A stretch of DNA of 64,000 nt from Bacteroidia bacterium (GTDB lineage: Bacteria > Bacteroidota > Bacteroidia > Palsa-965), in NCBI GenBank assembly GCA_025454955.1, contig JALONL010000041.1, positions 1 to 64,000 on the forward strand. The letters are read 5' to 3'. Made by a program: the position numbers and the translations under genes. The notes under the pieces are model-generated. The model was not told where the DNA came from and did no database searches. It saw nothing but the letters and a program-made list of their open reading frames with translations. Position 1 is the first letter of the stretch. Each line of letters opens with the position of its first letter. Positions 24,247-33,105 of this stretch are shown here, piece by piece.

Positions 24247-25757
24247 TGCGGCTGGTTTTTATTTATGCCTGTAAGGCGTAGCACGAAAGCGGGAAGTTTT
24301 TGCGGATTGATATGCAGCATGAGCATGGCAAACAAAAACGGCAATGCCAGCGATTTGTAGCGCACCGCAGCACCGGTTACAGGCGTGGTAATGCCGGTAA
24401 CAGCCAGCAGCAGCAGTACAAATACCACGCAATATACCGTGAGTGCTTTTTGCGGTGTGCGTCGTGCAGTGCGCAGCAGCAATGCAAGCAACGCAAGCAG
24501 CAACAGATTTTCGGCGGCGGCGGGGATGAGCGGGAGGTGGCGCATTTCGTGCGGCAGCGGACGGAATACTATGCTGAACATCGCCTCAGGCAGTACGCGG
24601 AGCATATCGGCAATGCCGGGTTGCAGGTAACGTGTGCTGGTGAGTGTGCCTGCGCGGGGCAAATCGCTGAGGAGGCGGAACGTGGCGGTGTCGGTGAATT
24701 GTGCGGTGTAGAGTGTGTCCATGAAATTGTCGGCCACACGCCACCAGCGCACGGGTGTGCCGCGTTGTATGCGCACCAGTGTGTCGTTTACGCGTATGAG
24801 TGCGTTGCGGTTGGCTGCGTCGAGATGCAGCACGCGGGTGCTGTCGTACATGTACGTGCCTCCGCGGGCGAGGTTGATGAAGTCGTTTCGTTTTATGGCT
24901 ACCAGTTTTACGGCATCAGTGGCGGGCCACATTCTCAGCAGAAGCAAACACACACACACGGCTGCCAGTGTTACGGCAAGCGGCTTCCACACGGTGCTGT
25001 TCCATTTTTTCGCCAGCCACCAGCCGCCCAGCGCCGGAATTACCGCCGCCAGCACATACAACCTCGTGGCTGCCATAAGCCACGCTGCTGCCAGCGTCAG
25101 AGCCACACGTAACCAAAGCGGCTTTTCCTTCGCCTGCATCAACGCCCAAAGCAATACGCCCATGCACAGCCACAGCAATCCTTCCTTCAACACCCCCGAA
25201 CCCCAGAACAACACCGAAGGCAACAGAAACACCACCACAGCACCAATCCACCGCCAGCCCGCAAAAGCCGGACGCAGTATTTTATATATCAGGTTTAGCC
25301 CGATGAGCGAAAGAAAACTCATTATCACCGTATGCACATGGTAGTTGCCAAACGACAAAAGCCGCAGCAAGGCATTCAGCCGTATCATCGTGCGACCGTC
25401 GTTGAAAAACGGACTGTCGAACTGCTGGTACCAGTAGTTCATTTTCTGGTAGTACGTGGCGGCAATGTGCGGTGCGTCGTCGCCAATGCCGGTAATCATG
25501 CGCAGGAAATCGGTCGGGGAGCTTTGGAGGGCGCTGAAGAGGATGCCGCTGTCGTCGAAATATTTCCAGATGTCGGAGGTGCTGCGGTCGGTGTAGTAGT
25601 AGGTGTAAATGTACCAGAGTGCGGTGCCGGCGGCAATTTTAAGCAGGAATGCGGCGGGGAGGAATCTTTTGTGCAGTTCATCGTACCTGAACTGTTTGCT
25701 GCGGACTATGATCCACAGCAGAAGCAGGGTGTAAATTGCGGGGAGGAAAACACTCAT
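24243..25757 (-). CDS. Polytopic membrane protein, glycosyltransferase-39-like topology
   Basis: This 504-aa inner-membrane protein has about 10-12 hydrophobic helices and one soluble loop at about residues 285-385. The early pattern (TALWYIYTYYYTDRSTSDIWKYFDDSG, then a helix-rich core) resembles dolichyl-phosphate-mannose-type glycosyltransferases (GT-C fold), but no catalytic Asp/Glu pair could be assigned with confidence. Alternatively it is an uncharacterised Bacteroidota membrane family. Its ATG overlaps the RAYT stop codon (ATGA), and its own stop codon overlaps DUF1697. Confidence 0.6.
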   Translation of the reverse strand: MSVFLPAIYTLLLLWIIVRSKQFRYDELHKRFLPAAFLLKIAAGTALWYIYTYYYTDRSTSDIWKYFDDSGILFSALQSSPTDFLRMITGIGDDAPHIAATYYQKMNYWYQQFDSPFFNDGRTMIRLNALLRLLSFGNYHVHTVIMSFLSLIGLNLIYKILRPAFAGWRWIGAVVVFLLPSVLFWGSGVLKEGLLWLCMGVLLWALMQAKEKPLWLRVALTLAAAWLMAATRLYVLAAVIPALGGWWLAKKWNSTVWKPLAVTLAAVCVCLLLLRMWPATDAVKLVAIKRNDFINLARGGTYMYDSTRVLHLDAANRNALIRVNDTLVRIQRGTPVRWWRVADNFMDTLYTAQFTDTATFRLLSDLPRAGTLTSTRYLQPGIADMLRVLPEAMFSIVFRPLPHEMRHLPLIPAAAENLLLLALLALLLRTARRTPQKALTVYCVVFVLLLLAVTGITTPVTGAAVRYKSLALPFLFAMLMLHINPQKLPAFVLRLTGINKNQPQ

Positions 25758-26278
25758 GGCTGAACTGATGGGCGAAAGTTAGCTGGATTTTCCCGGATGT
25801 AGCGTGTGATGTGTTGATGCGCAAGCGCATCTTTTACGGCGCGGTCGTGGTAGTTTTTTTGCCATACGGGCGGGTATGTGGTTTGGCGGGTTTGGTTTAT
25901 TCTTGATGTGACGGCGGCTTTGAATCCTGCCACGACCGCGCCGAGCGATTTGGGTTTTGGGCCTCTGGCTTCGAGTTGCGGGCGGAGTTCGTAGTAAGGG
26001 TGCCAGCGGGGTTGGGGGAGTTCGTGGGGCAGGGGGAGGAAGGTGAGGAGGGCGTGGAAGTGGTCGGGCATTATTACGAATTCTCCCAGGGAGATGTGTT
26101 TGCGAAGCTGGGCTGATTTTTGCCACTCTTCGGCCGCTATGCGGCCGAATTCGTTGAGTTCCATCTGGCCGTTTTGGATTTGGCCGAAGTAGGGGATGCG
26201 GTTGTGGGTGTTTATGGTGATGAACCAGGTGGTGGGGGAGGCGTAGTTGTAGTAGCGGAGGCGGTGGGAGTAGGACAT
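25754..26278 (-). CDS. REP-associated tyrosine transposase (RAYT, Y1_Tnp family)
   Basis: This 174-aa single-strand endonuclease of the IS200/IS605 superfamily is of the type that acts on REP palindromes. It carries the typical N-terminal WFITINTHNR, the HUH motif in MPDHFHALL, and the catalytic Tyr region YIRENP near the C-terminus. RAYTs are usually single-copy, stably inherited genes. The start was set at ATG 26278 (MSYSHRLRYYNYAS). The open frame continues upstream for 172 codons of Arg/Glu/Ser repeats that are only the translation of a polypurine tract. GTAG-headed hairpins lie directly upstream (26327-26370). It overlaps the next gene by 4 bases. Confidence 0.92.
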   Translation of the reverse strand: MSYSHRLRYYNYASPTTWFITINTHNRIPYFGQIQNGQMELNEFGRIAAEEWQKSAQLRKHISLGEFVIMPDHFHALLTFLPLPHELPQPRWHPYYELRPQLEARGPKPKSLGAVVAGFKAAVTSRINQTRQTTYPPVWQKNYHDRAVKDALAHQHITRYIRENPANFRPSVQP

Positions 26279-26326
26279 TGTTTTTTGTTTTGAAGATAGG
26301 TTTTTTTTGTGCTGGGCTGTGGTGTG

Positions 26327-26370
26327 GTAGGCCCTGCGGGCATGGCAGTGGCGACATCCGCAGGATGTCG
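26327..26370. repeat. REP-like hairpin doublet next to the RAYT gene
   Basis: GTAG (26327-26330) is followed by the stem GCCC-TGC-GGGC (26331-26341), then CGACATCC-GCA-GGATGTCG (26352-26370). RAYT genes are known to be flanked by such doublets, whose GTAG or GGAG head is read by the enzyme. Confidence 0.65.
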
Positions 26371-26419
26371 TTCCTCGGCCGGCTCGACGGACCTCGGCTC
26401 GTCTGGAGACTCGGCTTCG

Positions 26420-26715
26420 CCTTCGTAGCACTCTCGCTTCGCTCTGGCTCTCGCTTCGCTCTGGCTCTCGCTTCGCTCTGGCTCTCGCTTCGCTCTGGTT
26501 CTCGCTTCGCTCTGGCTCTCGCTTCGCTTCGGTTCGGTTCTCGCTTCGGTTCGGTTCTCGCTTCGCTCTGGCTCTCGCTTCGCTTCGGTTCGGTTCTCGC
26601 TTCGGTTCGGTTCTCGCTTCGCTCTGGCTCTCGCTTCGCTCTCTCCTCTCTCCTCTCTCCTCTCTCCTCTCTTCGCTCTCTCTCCTCGCTCTCGCTCTCC
26701 TCACTCTCGCTCTGA
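26420..26715. repeat. Polypyrimidine low-complexity tract (17-bp and CTCTC repeats)
   Basis: The plus strand is almost purely repeats of CTCTCGCTTCGCTCTGG and variants with CGGTT, changing into CTCTCCT repeats at about 26635-26715. The minus strand is correspondingly purine-rich. Open frames on both strands (Ser/Leu/Arg and Arg/Glu/Ser) are by-products. It separates the divergent RAYT and PD40 genes. The interval 26279-26839 holds only this, the doublet and the short PD40 upstream region. Confidence 0.9.
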
Positions 26716-26839
26716 CTTTTAGTGGGTGGGAATTTGTATTTTCGCTGCGTATGTCTTTACGCATCTCTGCATTCAAAACATTGGGGCGCGGCAAGCGGAT
26801 TTATTTTGAAAAAGTCTTTCTCTCACTTCCTTTCGCTAT

Positions 26840-27742
26840 ATGAAAAAACTGATTTCCCTTTTACTGCCTGTTTCTTTGCTGCTTGGCGGGGCGCGTGTGG
26901 CTCCTCCTTTGCCGCAGGGGGCCGATGTGTGGCTTTTTGATTGTACTTACGCCAATGGCAAACTTCAGCCGGGGGGCGGGTACAACGTGAGCAGCCGTAA
27001 GGGGTACGACGATCAGCCTTCGTTTTCTGAGGGGGGCTCTTACCTTGTTTATACTTCGGAGCAGGCCGACGGGCAAACAGATATTATGCGCTTTGATCCG
27101 GTGCTTAAACTTTCGCGGCAGCTTACCAGTACGGCGGTGAGTGAGTATTCGCCGCAGTATATTGCCGGGAATAAATTTCTGGCGGCGGTGGTGGTCGAAA
27201 AAGATTCGTCGCAACGTATCTGGCGCTACCATAAAATTACCGGCGAAAGCAAAGTGCTTATTCCAAAGATTTATGCCGTGGGCTACCAGTGCTGGTTTGA
27301 TGCCAGTACGGTTTTCCTTTTTCAGATCGGCGATCCAAATATGCTGGTATTGGCCAATGCACGAAACGGCAATAAGCGAAACTGTGTGACCAATCCCGGC
27401 CGCTGCATGCAGACCTGGAAAAGCCCGCGTAAAAAGCTGCTGCTTTACACGCAAATGAACGAAGACAGCACCTGGAGCGTGAAAGCTCTCAACAAAACCG
27501 GTATGGCCGAACCCGGGTTTCAGCCGGTAAAACTTCCGGCGGGTACGCAGGACTTTGCTGTGGATGCTTTCAACAACCTCATTGCCGGACAAGGTTCAAA
27601 ACTCATGTCGTACAACCTCATTACCCGCGACGGCTGGCAGGAAATTACCGACCTCAGAGGCATCGGGTTTCGCAAAATTTCGCGCATTGCCATTAGTCGC
27701 GGCGGTGCGGTGCGGCTGGCTTTGGTAAATACAACCGAATAA
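26840..27742 (+). CDS. Exported PD40/TolB-like beta-propeller protein
   Basis: This 300-aa protein has a signal peptide (residues 1-18, MKKLISLLLPVSLLLGGARV). Repeats typical of PD40/TolB blades follow (GYDDQPSFSEGGSYLVYTSEQADGQTDI is one, spelled here by its position near residues 54-81). It is probably a periplasmic binding or sensing propeller; the ligand is unknown. The GNAT gene begins 2 bases after its stop codon. Confidence 0.75.
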   Translation: MKKLISLLLPVSLLLGGARVAPPLPQGADVWLFDCTYANGKLQPGGGYNVSSRKGYDDQPSFSEGGSYLVYTSEQADGQTDIMRFDPVLKLSRQLTSTAVSEYSPQYIAGNKFLAAVVVEKDSSQRIWRYHKITGESKVLIPKIYAVGYQCWFDASTVFLFQIGDPNMLVLANARNGNKRNCVTNPGRCMQTWKSPRKKLLLYTQMNEDSTWSVKALNKTGMAEPGFQPVKLPAGTQDFAVDAFNNLIAGQGSKLMSYNLITRDGWQEITDLRGIGFRKISRIAISRGGAVRLALVNTTE

Positions 27743-27744
27743 GT

Positions 27745-28200
27745 ATGCTCGAAACACAAAACGGCTACGAACTTTCCGACGATAAATCGCGGCTCGATCA
27801 TGATTTCATTCATCACGAACTGAGCCACAGCTACTGGGCCGAGGCCATTCCACGAAGCCTTACCGAAAAGTCGGTACAGCACTCGCTTTGTTTTGGTATT
27901 TACCACAATGGAAGCCAGGTGGCCTTTGCGCGCGTGGTGTCTGATTTTGCCACGTTTGGTTACCTCTGCGATGTGATTGTGAGTGAAAATCACCGCGGCG
28001 CCGGATTGGGTAAATGGCTCATGCAATGCATCATGGCGCATCCCGATATTCAGGGCCTGCGCCGTTTCATGCTGGCCACGCGCGATGCGCATACGCTTTA
28101 CGAACGTTTCGGCTTTCACATTCCGGCACACCCCGAACGACTTATGGAAATTGTGTATCCGGGCATGTACAAAGCACAGCAAGCCGATGGAAATTTGTAG
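27745..28200 (+). CDS. GNAT-family N-acetyltransferase
   Basis: This 151-aa acetyl-CoA-dependent acetyltransferase has motif A with the pyrophosphate loop HRGAGLGKWLM near residues 88-98, and motif B around FMLATRDAHTLYERFGF. The substrate is unknown. It lies 2 bases after the PD40 gene and 13 bases before the next secreted protein, so the three form a likely operon that ends at the terminator 28712-28752. Confidence 0.9.
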   Translation: MLETQNGYELSDDKSRLDHDFIHHELSHSYWAEAIPRSLTEKSVQHSLCFGIYHNGSQVAFARVVSDFATFGYLCDVIVSENHRGAGLGKWLMQCIMAHPDIQGLRRFMLATRDAHTLYERFGFHIPAHPERLMEIVYPGMYKAQQADGNL

Positions 28201-28213
28201 TTTTAAGCATTCT

Positions 28214-28693
28214 ATGATTTATCGCTACAGCTTTTTGCTTTTTGCATTGTGCCTTTCGCTTGCCTCGGCGGCACAGGATCTGAACTTTCTGGGTATCGAA
28301 GGTGTGCGTTTCGGAATGCCCGAAGCCGAACTCAAAAACAAATTGCTGCAAATAGACACTTCCTCGTCATACACTTCCGATACCGCGTTCTACCTCAAAG
28401 TCACCACCTGCCACATTTACCGCCGCAGCAACGAAAAACTGCAGCTCAACGGCTTCACGGCTTCGAGAATTGAGTTTGAATTCTGCGACGGAAAACTGGC
28501 CTATGTATTTGTCACCGTAAACGGCGATGTAAATTCGGAAGCCGCCCTGCGCACACTCAAACAGCGTTTTCCCAAACTGGCCTGCAAATCAAATCCCTGC
28601 ACGAGTTACGATACGCGAAGCAAAAAACTCAGACTCATTGCCAATCATAATTTGCAGAAAAAGGAACTTTCGTTCGTGCTAATTTCCGTATAA
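28214..28693 (+). CDS. Small secreted hypothetical protein
   Basis: This 159-aa protein has a signal peptide (residues 1-19, LCLSLASAAQ). The mature part includes LNFLGIEGVRFGMPEAELKN, a pattern seen in many small periplasmic proteins of unknown function, and four cysteines that could form disulfides. The start is ATG 28214, chosen because the signal peptide begins there; the open frame upstream overlaps the GNAT gene. It is the last gene before a strong terminator. Confidence 0.65.
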   Translation: MIYRYSFLLFALCLSLASAAQDLNFLGIEGVRFGMPEAELKNKLLQIDTSSSYTSDTAFYLKVTTCHIYRRSNEKLQLNGFTASRIEFEFCDGKLAYVFVTVNGDVNSEAALRTLKQRFPKLACKSNPCTSYDTRSKKLRLIANHNLQKKELSFVLISV

Positions 28694-28711
28694 ACATTAC
28701 CATATTTCCCC

Positions 28712-28752
28712 AAAAAGCAACAGCAGGCACATTGGGCCTGCTGTTGCTTTTT
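28712..28752. terminator. Strong bidirectional terminator
   Basis: A perfect 17-bp stem AAAAAGCAACAGCAGGC (28712-28728) pairs with 28736-28752. A-run and T-run at the ends serve both convergent transcripts. Confidence 0.9.
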
Positions 28753-28772
28753 TCCGGTTTTCCTTGTTCCTG

Positions 28773-31613
28773 TTAATTTATCTGTTTGCCATAGAAATTG
28801 GCATCAATAAGTTCTTCGAGTGTTTTGCGCTGGCCGTTGTACACTGCGGTAATCCAGGCATCGGTAATGCCGCGTCGTATGCACTCCTGGCGGAAGGCTT
28901 CGGCTTCTTTTATTGTCTTGAATTCCTTGAGGGTGAAACGGGTAATGCCGTCGGGGTAATTGATAATTTCGGCGGTTCCGAATTCTTTTAGTTGCGGATA
29001 TTTGAAATTTTCGGGATGACGGTATGCGCCAATCTGCACTTTGTAAATGAGGCCGGGCGAACAGTAATTGCCGGTTACTTCGAGGAATTTGGCATACACC
29101 GCCGGGTCGTTCAGCGATTTATCCTTAAACCAGGCCAGATCAACCGGTGTGGAATTGCACGGGCCCGATGTAGCGGGAGCGGGCGGTTTGGCAAAAAACT
29201 CGGGCACTGTTTTGCGCTGGCCGAAGTGGAAAATGGTGACAATGGATTTTGCCGCCGCCGAATCTTTCGACATCAGGAACGATTTGAAATCTTCGGCTTC
29301 CTTGAGTGTATTCCACGGACCCATCTGGTAGCGGATGGTACCGTCGGGATAAATCTTTTTCTCGATGGGGCCAAACTGCCCCAGGTGCTGCAACCTGAAA
29401 TCGCTGCTGTCTTTTACCGATGCCAGCTCGAGTTTGTAGGTAAGTCCGTCGCTCTGGAACGTGCCGTAATCGTTTACAATTTTATCGTAGCCGTAATTGC
29501 TGCCAATGGTGGTTTCGAGCGTGCCTTTGTTGCTCATCACCACACGGGTTTCTTCGCGCGGTTTATAGTCGCGGCGTTTGTATTCTTTCCGGTAGTAAAC
29601 GGGTACGGTTTTGCGGGTGCCGTTGTCGAGCACGGTTACTTCCGAGTTGGAAGCAATTACACTGTCGCGCGAGGCTAAGCGGGCGCGGTAGAGTTCGGCA
29701 TCGAGAAGCGTTTTAAACGGGCCTACCGTGTATCGGGAGTAGCCCTGCGGAGTAATGCTGCGTTGAATAGGGCCCATATCGGCTACTTTGGCCGAGTCGA
29801 AAAGTGAAGGAGTTTCGTAGGTGCCGAGTTCCACCACAAACTGGTCGCTGCTGTCGTAGGCATCGCCGTATTTCTTTAGCAGTTGTTTGTAAATACGCTC
29901 TTCATACACCTGCGCATTCTGTTCGGCTTTTATGGCTTTTATCTGGTCGTCGAGTTTGCGCTGCAGGGTTTCAGACGAATCGGCAATGGCGCTGGGCGGA
30001 TTGTAGTAGGCCACCGTATCGCCCTGCGAAACGAAGTTGTAGTCTTTCTGAATCTGCACGTAAGTATCCACACCTTTTACGTTTATGTATTCGTAATAAG
30101 GAGCAGCACCTTCCACTTCAATGGCCACTTTGTATTTGTTGCCGGGCTTGAGTGCAATAAGGTATTTACCGGTGGCCGAGTTGGAGTGGAAATTTCCGTA
30201 CTGCTCGCCGGTTTCCGAATTGCTTACGTTAATGTTGGCTTCGGTGGGACGGCCGTCGAGTGTAATAAAACCCACCACAAGCGCAATAATGGGCGGCTCG
30301 CCCATAAAGCCGGGCGATGCAGTGTACAAATCCTGCTGGCCCAAACTTCCTCTGCGGTCGGACGAATAGTAGCCGGTGGCGCCATCGGCCGAGAGTACGT
30401 AAAAGCGTTCGTTGCCGGGTGTGTTTACCGGGTAGCCAATGTTTTGCGGCGGGCCCCACACACCGTCTTTGAGCATCGAGAAAAACAAATCGTAGCCGCC
30501 AATGCTGTTGTGCCCCTGCGAACTGAAAATAAGGTGAATGCCGTCGGGGTGAATAAAAGGGGCATCGTCGTTGTAGCGTGTGTTTACCGTGGGGCCGAGG
30601 TTGCGGGCTGAGCCCCAGCTTCCGTCGGGTTGCCGGTCTGACACGTAAATATCGCGGCCGCCGAAACCACCGGGGCGTTCGCTGGCAAAGAAAAGCTGCT
30701 TGCCATCGCCCGAAATGGAGCAACTGCCTTCCCACCATTTGGTGTTGATGTTGGGGCCGAGCCGTTCGGGTGTTGACCATTGATTGCCCTGCAGGTTGCT
30801 CATGAAAATATCGCCGCCGTCTTTGGTGGTGCTTTTAAAAATGAAAAGTATCTGACCATCGTTCGAAAGGGCAATGCTGGCATCGTGGCCGTTGGTGTTG
30901 ATGCTGTTGCTGATGGGTTCGGGGCTGAACCAGTTGTCGCCCACTTTCTGGGCCACCATGATGTCTTCGTAATACTGTCCTGTGGTATCGGGACGGAAAC
31001 GCGGATCCTGCAAACCGCCGGTGCTTCGCGGGCCGGTGTAGGTAAAAATTATCATCGATTCGTCGATGGTGATTACCGGCACATATTCCGAGTTTTCGCT
31101 ATTGAGCGGCGGGCCGAGGTTGGTAATTTCCACCGGCAGCGTATCGCGGGTAATGAGTTTGGCATTGTTGCAGTATTCCACATACCGGGCCACTTCCACA
31201 CGCTCCTTTTCGTTCATGTCGCCATTGTCGAGCTCCTGGTTGAAGAGTTTAATGGCATCGTCGAAACGGTAGTTGAGGTGATAGGCACGACCCAGCCAGT
31301 AGCGCACCATAGGCAGATCGGGATTGCCTTTGAAAGCGGTTTCGAGCAGGGAAATGGATTTTTCTTTTTCGTCGGTTTTGTAGAGATAACAAATACCGAG
31401 CTGATAATTCAGGTATGCGTTTTTGGGATGAGCCGTGTGCAATTCTTTGTAAATAGATAATGCACGCAGGTAGTTACCATCGGTAAATGCCAGTTCGGCT
31501 TCTTCCAGTCTAATCTCCTCCTTGCGGGTAAGTTTATCGGCCTGTGCGTGAAGCTGCAGGGGCGAAAGCAGGGAAATGAGCACAACAAGGAAAGCCAGAA
31601 TTTTTCTGATCAT
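28773..31613 (-). CDS. PorE-like envelope protein: TPR, PD40 propeller, CRD, three SPOR-like repeats
   Basis: This 946-aa exported protein has a signal peptide (ends LQLHAQ). TPR-like helices cover about 30-150. A five- or six-bladed PD40 propeller covers about 165-430 (ISGDGKQLFFASERPGG and similar). A carboxypeptidase-regulatory-like domain covers about 445-535. The order TPR-propeller-CRD is that of the type IX secretion protein PorE, but the C-terminal OmpA peptidoglycan-binding domain is absent. Instead three repeats of about 80 residues occur (FVVELGTYETP.., YKLELASVKDS.., YKVQIGAYRHP..), resembling SPOR domains, which bind denuded peptidoglycan. It is presumably outer-membrane or periplasm attached to the wall. 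A role in T9SS anchoring is inference. Confidence 0.8.
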   Translation of the reverse strand: MIRKILAFLVVLISLLSPLQLHAQADKLTRKEEIRLEEAELAFTDGNYLRALSIYKELHTAHPKNAYLNYQLGICYLYKTDEKEKSISLLETAFKGNPDLPMVRYWLGRAYHLNYRFDDAIKLFNQELDNGDMNEKERVEVARYVEYCNNAKLITRDTLPVEITNLGPPLNSENSEYVPVITIDESMIIFTYTGPRSTGGLQDPRFRPDTTGQYYEDIMVAQKVGDNWFSPEPISNSINTNGHDASIALSNDGQILFIFKSTTKDGGDIFMSNLQGNQWSTPERLGPNINTKWWEGSCSISGDGKQLFFASERPGGFGGRDIYVSDRQPDGSWGSARNLGPTVNTRYNDDAPFIHPDGIHLIFSSQGHNSIGGYDLFFSMLKDGVWGPPQNIGYPVNTPGNERFYVLSADGATGYYSSDRRGSLGQQDLYTASPGFMGEPPIIALVVGFITLDGRPTEANINVSNSETGEQYGNFHSNSATGKYLIALKPGNKYKVAIEVEGAAPYYEYINVKGVDTYVQIQKDYNFVSQGDTVAYYNPPSAIADSSETLQRKLDDQIKAIKAEQNAQVYEERIYKQLLKKYGDAYDSSDQFVVELGTYETPSLFDSAKVADMGPIQRSITPQGYSRYTVGPFKTLLDAELYRARLASRDSVIASNSEVTVLDNGTRKTVPVYYRKEYKRRDYKPREETRVVMSNKGTLETTIGSNYGYDKIVNDYGTFQSDGLTYKLELASVKDSSDFRLQHLGQFGPIEKKIYPDGTIRYQMGPWNTLKEAEDFKSFLMSKDSAAAKSIVTIFHFGQRKTVPEFFAKPPAPATSGPCNSTPVDLAWFKDKSLNDPAVYAKFLEVTGNYCSPGLIYKVQIGAYRHPENFKYPQLKEFGTAEIINYPDGITRFTLKEFKTIKEAEAFRQECIRRGITDAWITAVYNGQRKTLEELIDANFYGKQIN

Positions 31614-31753
31614 ACCACTAAATTGCCAATTCGCGCTTAGTGCAAATTACTTGCGACCGCGGACTTATAAACACCTGATAGTTAACAGCAGCCGATTACA
31701 AACGGCTGTACCGCTTTCGGTGGCGTGTATTTTGTAGTATTTCCGGGCAGCCT

Positions 31754-33019
31754 GTGCATCGAAATGCTTGTTACCTTTGCCCTGTGTCAGCAGAACTTTA
31801 TCACCATACCCTTCCCAACGGCTTACGTGTACTTTTTCGTCCCTCGGCCGGCGAAACCGGTCATCTTGCGATATTTATCCATGCCGGTTCGCGCGATGAG
31901 GAAGAAGGACAGGAAGGGCTGGCGCATTTCATCGAGCATACGCTTTTTAAAGGAACCAAAGGCCGCAGCATGTTTCAGGTGCTCAGTCGCCTCGATGCGG
32001 TGGGCGGCGAACTCAATGCCTATACCACCAAGGAAGAAACCTGCATTTACGGTTCTTTTCACCGCCGCTACCTGAACCGCGCCGCCGATCTTATTGCCGA
32101 TGTGGTGCTGAATTCCACCTTTCCCGAAAACGAATTGTTGAAGGAGAAAGAAGTGATTGTGGATGAAATACGCTCGTACCTCGATTCGCCCTCGGAGCAG
32201 ATTTTCGACGATTTCGAGCAGCAGGTTTTTCGTGCTCATCCGCTCGGACGGCCTATTCTGGGCACCGAAGAAAGTTTGAAAAAGATAAAACGAAAGCACC
32301 TGCTCGAATTTATCCGCCGCCATTACTTAGCCTCCAACATGGTGCTTTGTCTCACCGGCCCGTATTCGGAAGCCGAAGCCAGACAGGTGGCCGAACGTTT
32401 TTTCAGCCATGTGCCCAAAGGCGGAAATGCCCCGGCGCGTAAAAAGTTCAGCGGCTACCGTGCCCGCACGGTGTATCATCAGCAGGACACGCATCAGGCG
32501 CATTGTGTAATTGGCGCACCGGCCTACGCCACCGAACATGCCTCGCGCACGGCGCTGGCGCTGCTTGTTAACATGCTGGGCGGCCCGGCCATGAATGCGC
32601 GCCTGCATTTGCTCGTCCGCGAAAAACACGGATTGGCCTACAGCATTGATGCAGGCTACAATACCTGGACCGACGGCGGACTGGCACACATTTACTTTGG
32701 CACCGATGCCACAAACACCGAACGCTGCCTGAAACTCGTTCACAGCGAACTTAAAAAGGTGCGCGAAAAAGCACTCAGTCCGGCGGCAATGCGCGCGGCG
32801 CAGTTGCAGTTTGAAGGACAGCTTACCATTGCCGAAGAAAACAAACTCAACGTCATGCTCGCACTCGGCCGCCAGCTCCTGCAGCACGACAAAACCTCGT
32901 CGCTGGCCGAAATATGCCAGCGCATACGCGCCGTTACGCCCACACAGGTGCTTGAGGTGGCCAACGAAATATTTGCCCCCGCGCGGCTGAGTATGCTGGT
33001 TTATACCGGCCGCCCCTGA
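31754..33019 (+). CDS. M16-family zinc peptidase (processing-protease type)
   Basis: This 421-aa peptidase carries the inverted zinc motif HFIEH at residues 58-62 and the downstream glutamate segment EKEVIVDEI near 131-139. It covers both M16 halves, with the R/Y segment REKHGLAYSIDAGYN in the second. Bacterial members process peptides or leader sequences. No ATG is available near the conserved N-terminus. The longest frame starts at GTG 31754; the family alignment (ELYHHTLPNGL) better suits GTG 31784. A TACCTTTG box at 31772-31779 would make that second start almost leaderless. It is divergent from the PorE-like gene. Confidence 0.9.
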   Translation: MHRNACYLCPVSAELYHHTLPNGLRVLFRPSAGETGHLAIFIHAGSRDEEEGQEGLAHFIEHTLFKGTKGRSMFQVLSRLDAVGGELNAYTTKEETCIYGSFHRRYLNRAADLIADVVLNSTFPENELLKEKEVIVDEIRSYLDSPSEQIFDDFEQQVFRAHPLGRPILGTEESLKKIKRKHLLEFIRRHYLASNMVLCLTGPYSEAEARQVAERFFSHVPKGGNAPARKKFSGYRARTVYHQQDTHQAHCVIGAPAYATEHASRTALALLVNMLGGPAMNARLHLLVREKHGLAYSIDAGYNTWTDGGLAHIYFGTDATNTERCLKLVHSELKKVREKALSPAAMRAAQLQFEGQLTIAEENKLNVMLALGRQLLQHDKTSSLAEICQRIRAVTPTQVLEVANEIFAPARLSMLVYTGRP

Positions 33020-33071
33020 TCTGTACAATTTTCTGCCCGATTATTCCGGCAATAAATCATTTACTGCACCT

Positions 33072-33079
33072 TAGCTTTG
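33072..33079 (+). promoter_or_regulatory. -7 box upstream of the O-methyltransferase gene
   Basis: TAGCTTTG fits TAnnTTTG, 26 bases before the ATG at 33106. No -33 box was identified. Confidence 0.45.
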
Positions 33080-33105
33080 AGGCTCTCAATACACACACGC
33101 CACGC

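Noticed and set aside
26278..26715. Ser/Leu/Arg-rich frame on the plus strand, and the 172-codon N-terminal extension of the RAYT frame
   Set aside because: Both are translations of the low-complexity tract; the RAYT family begins at MSYSHRL (26278).
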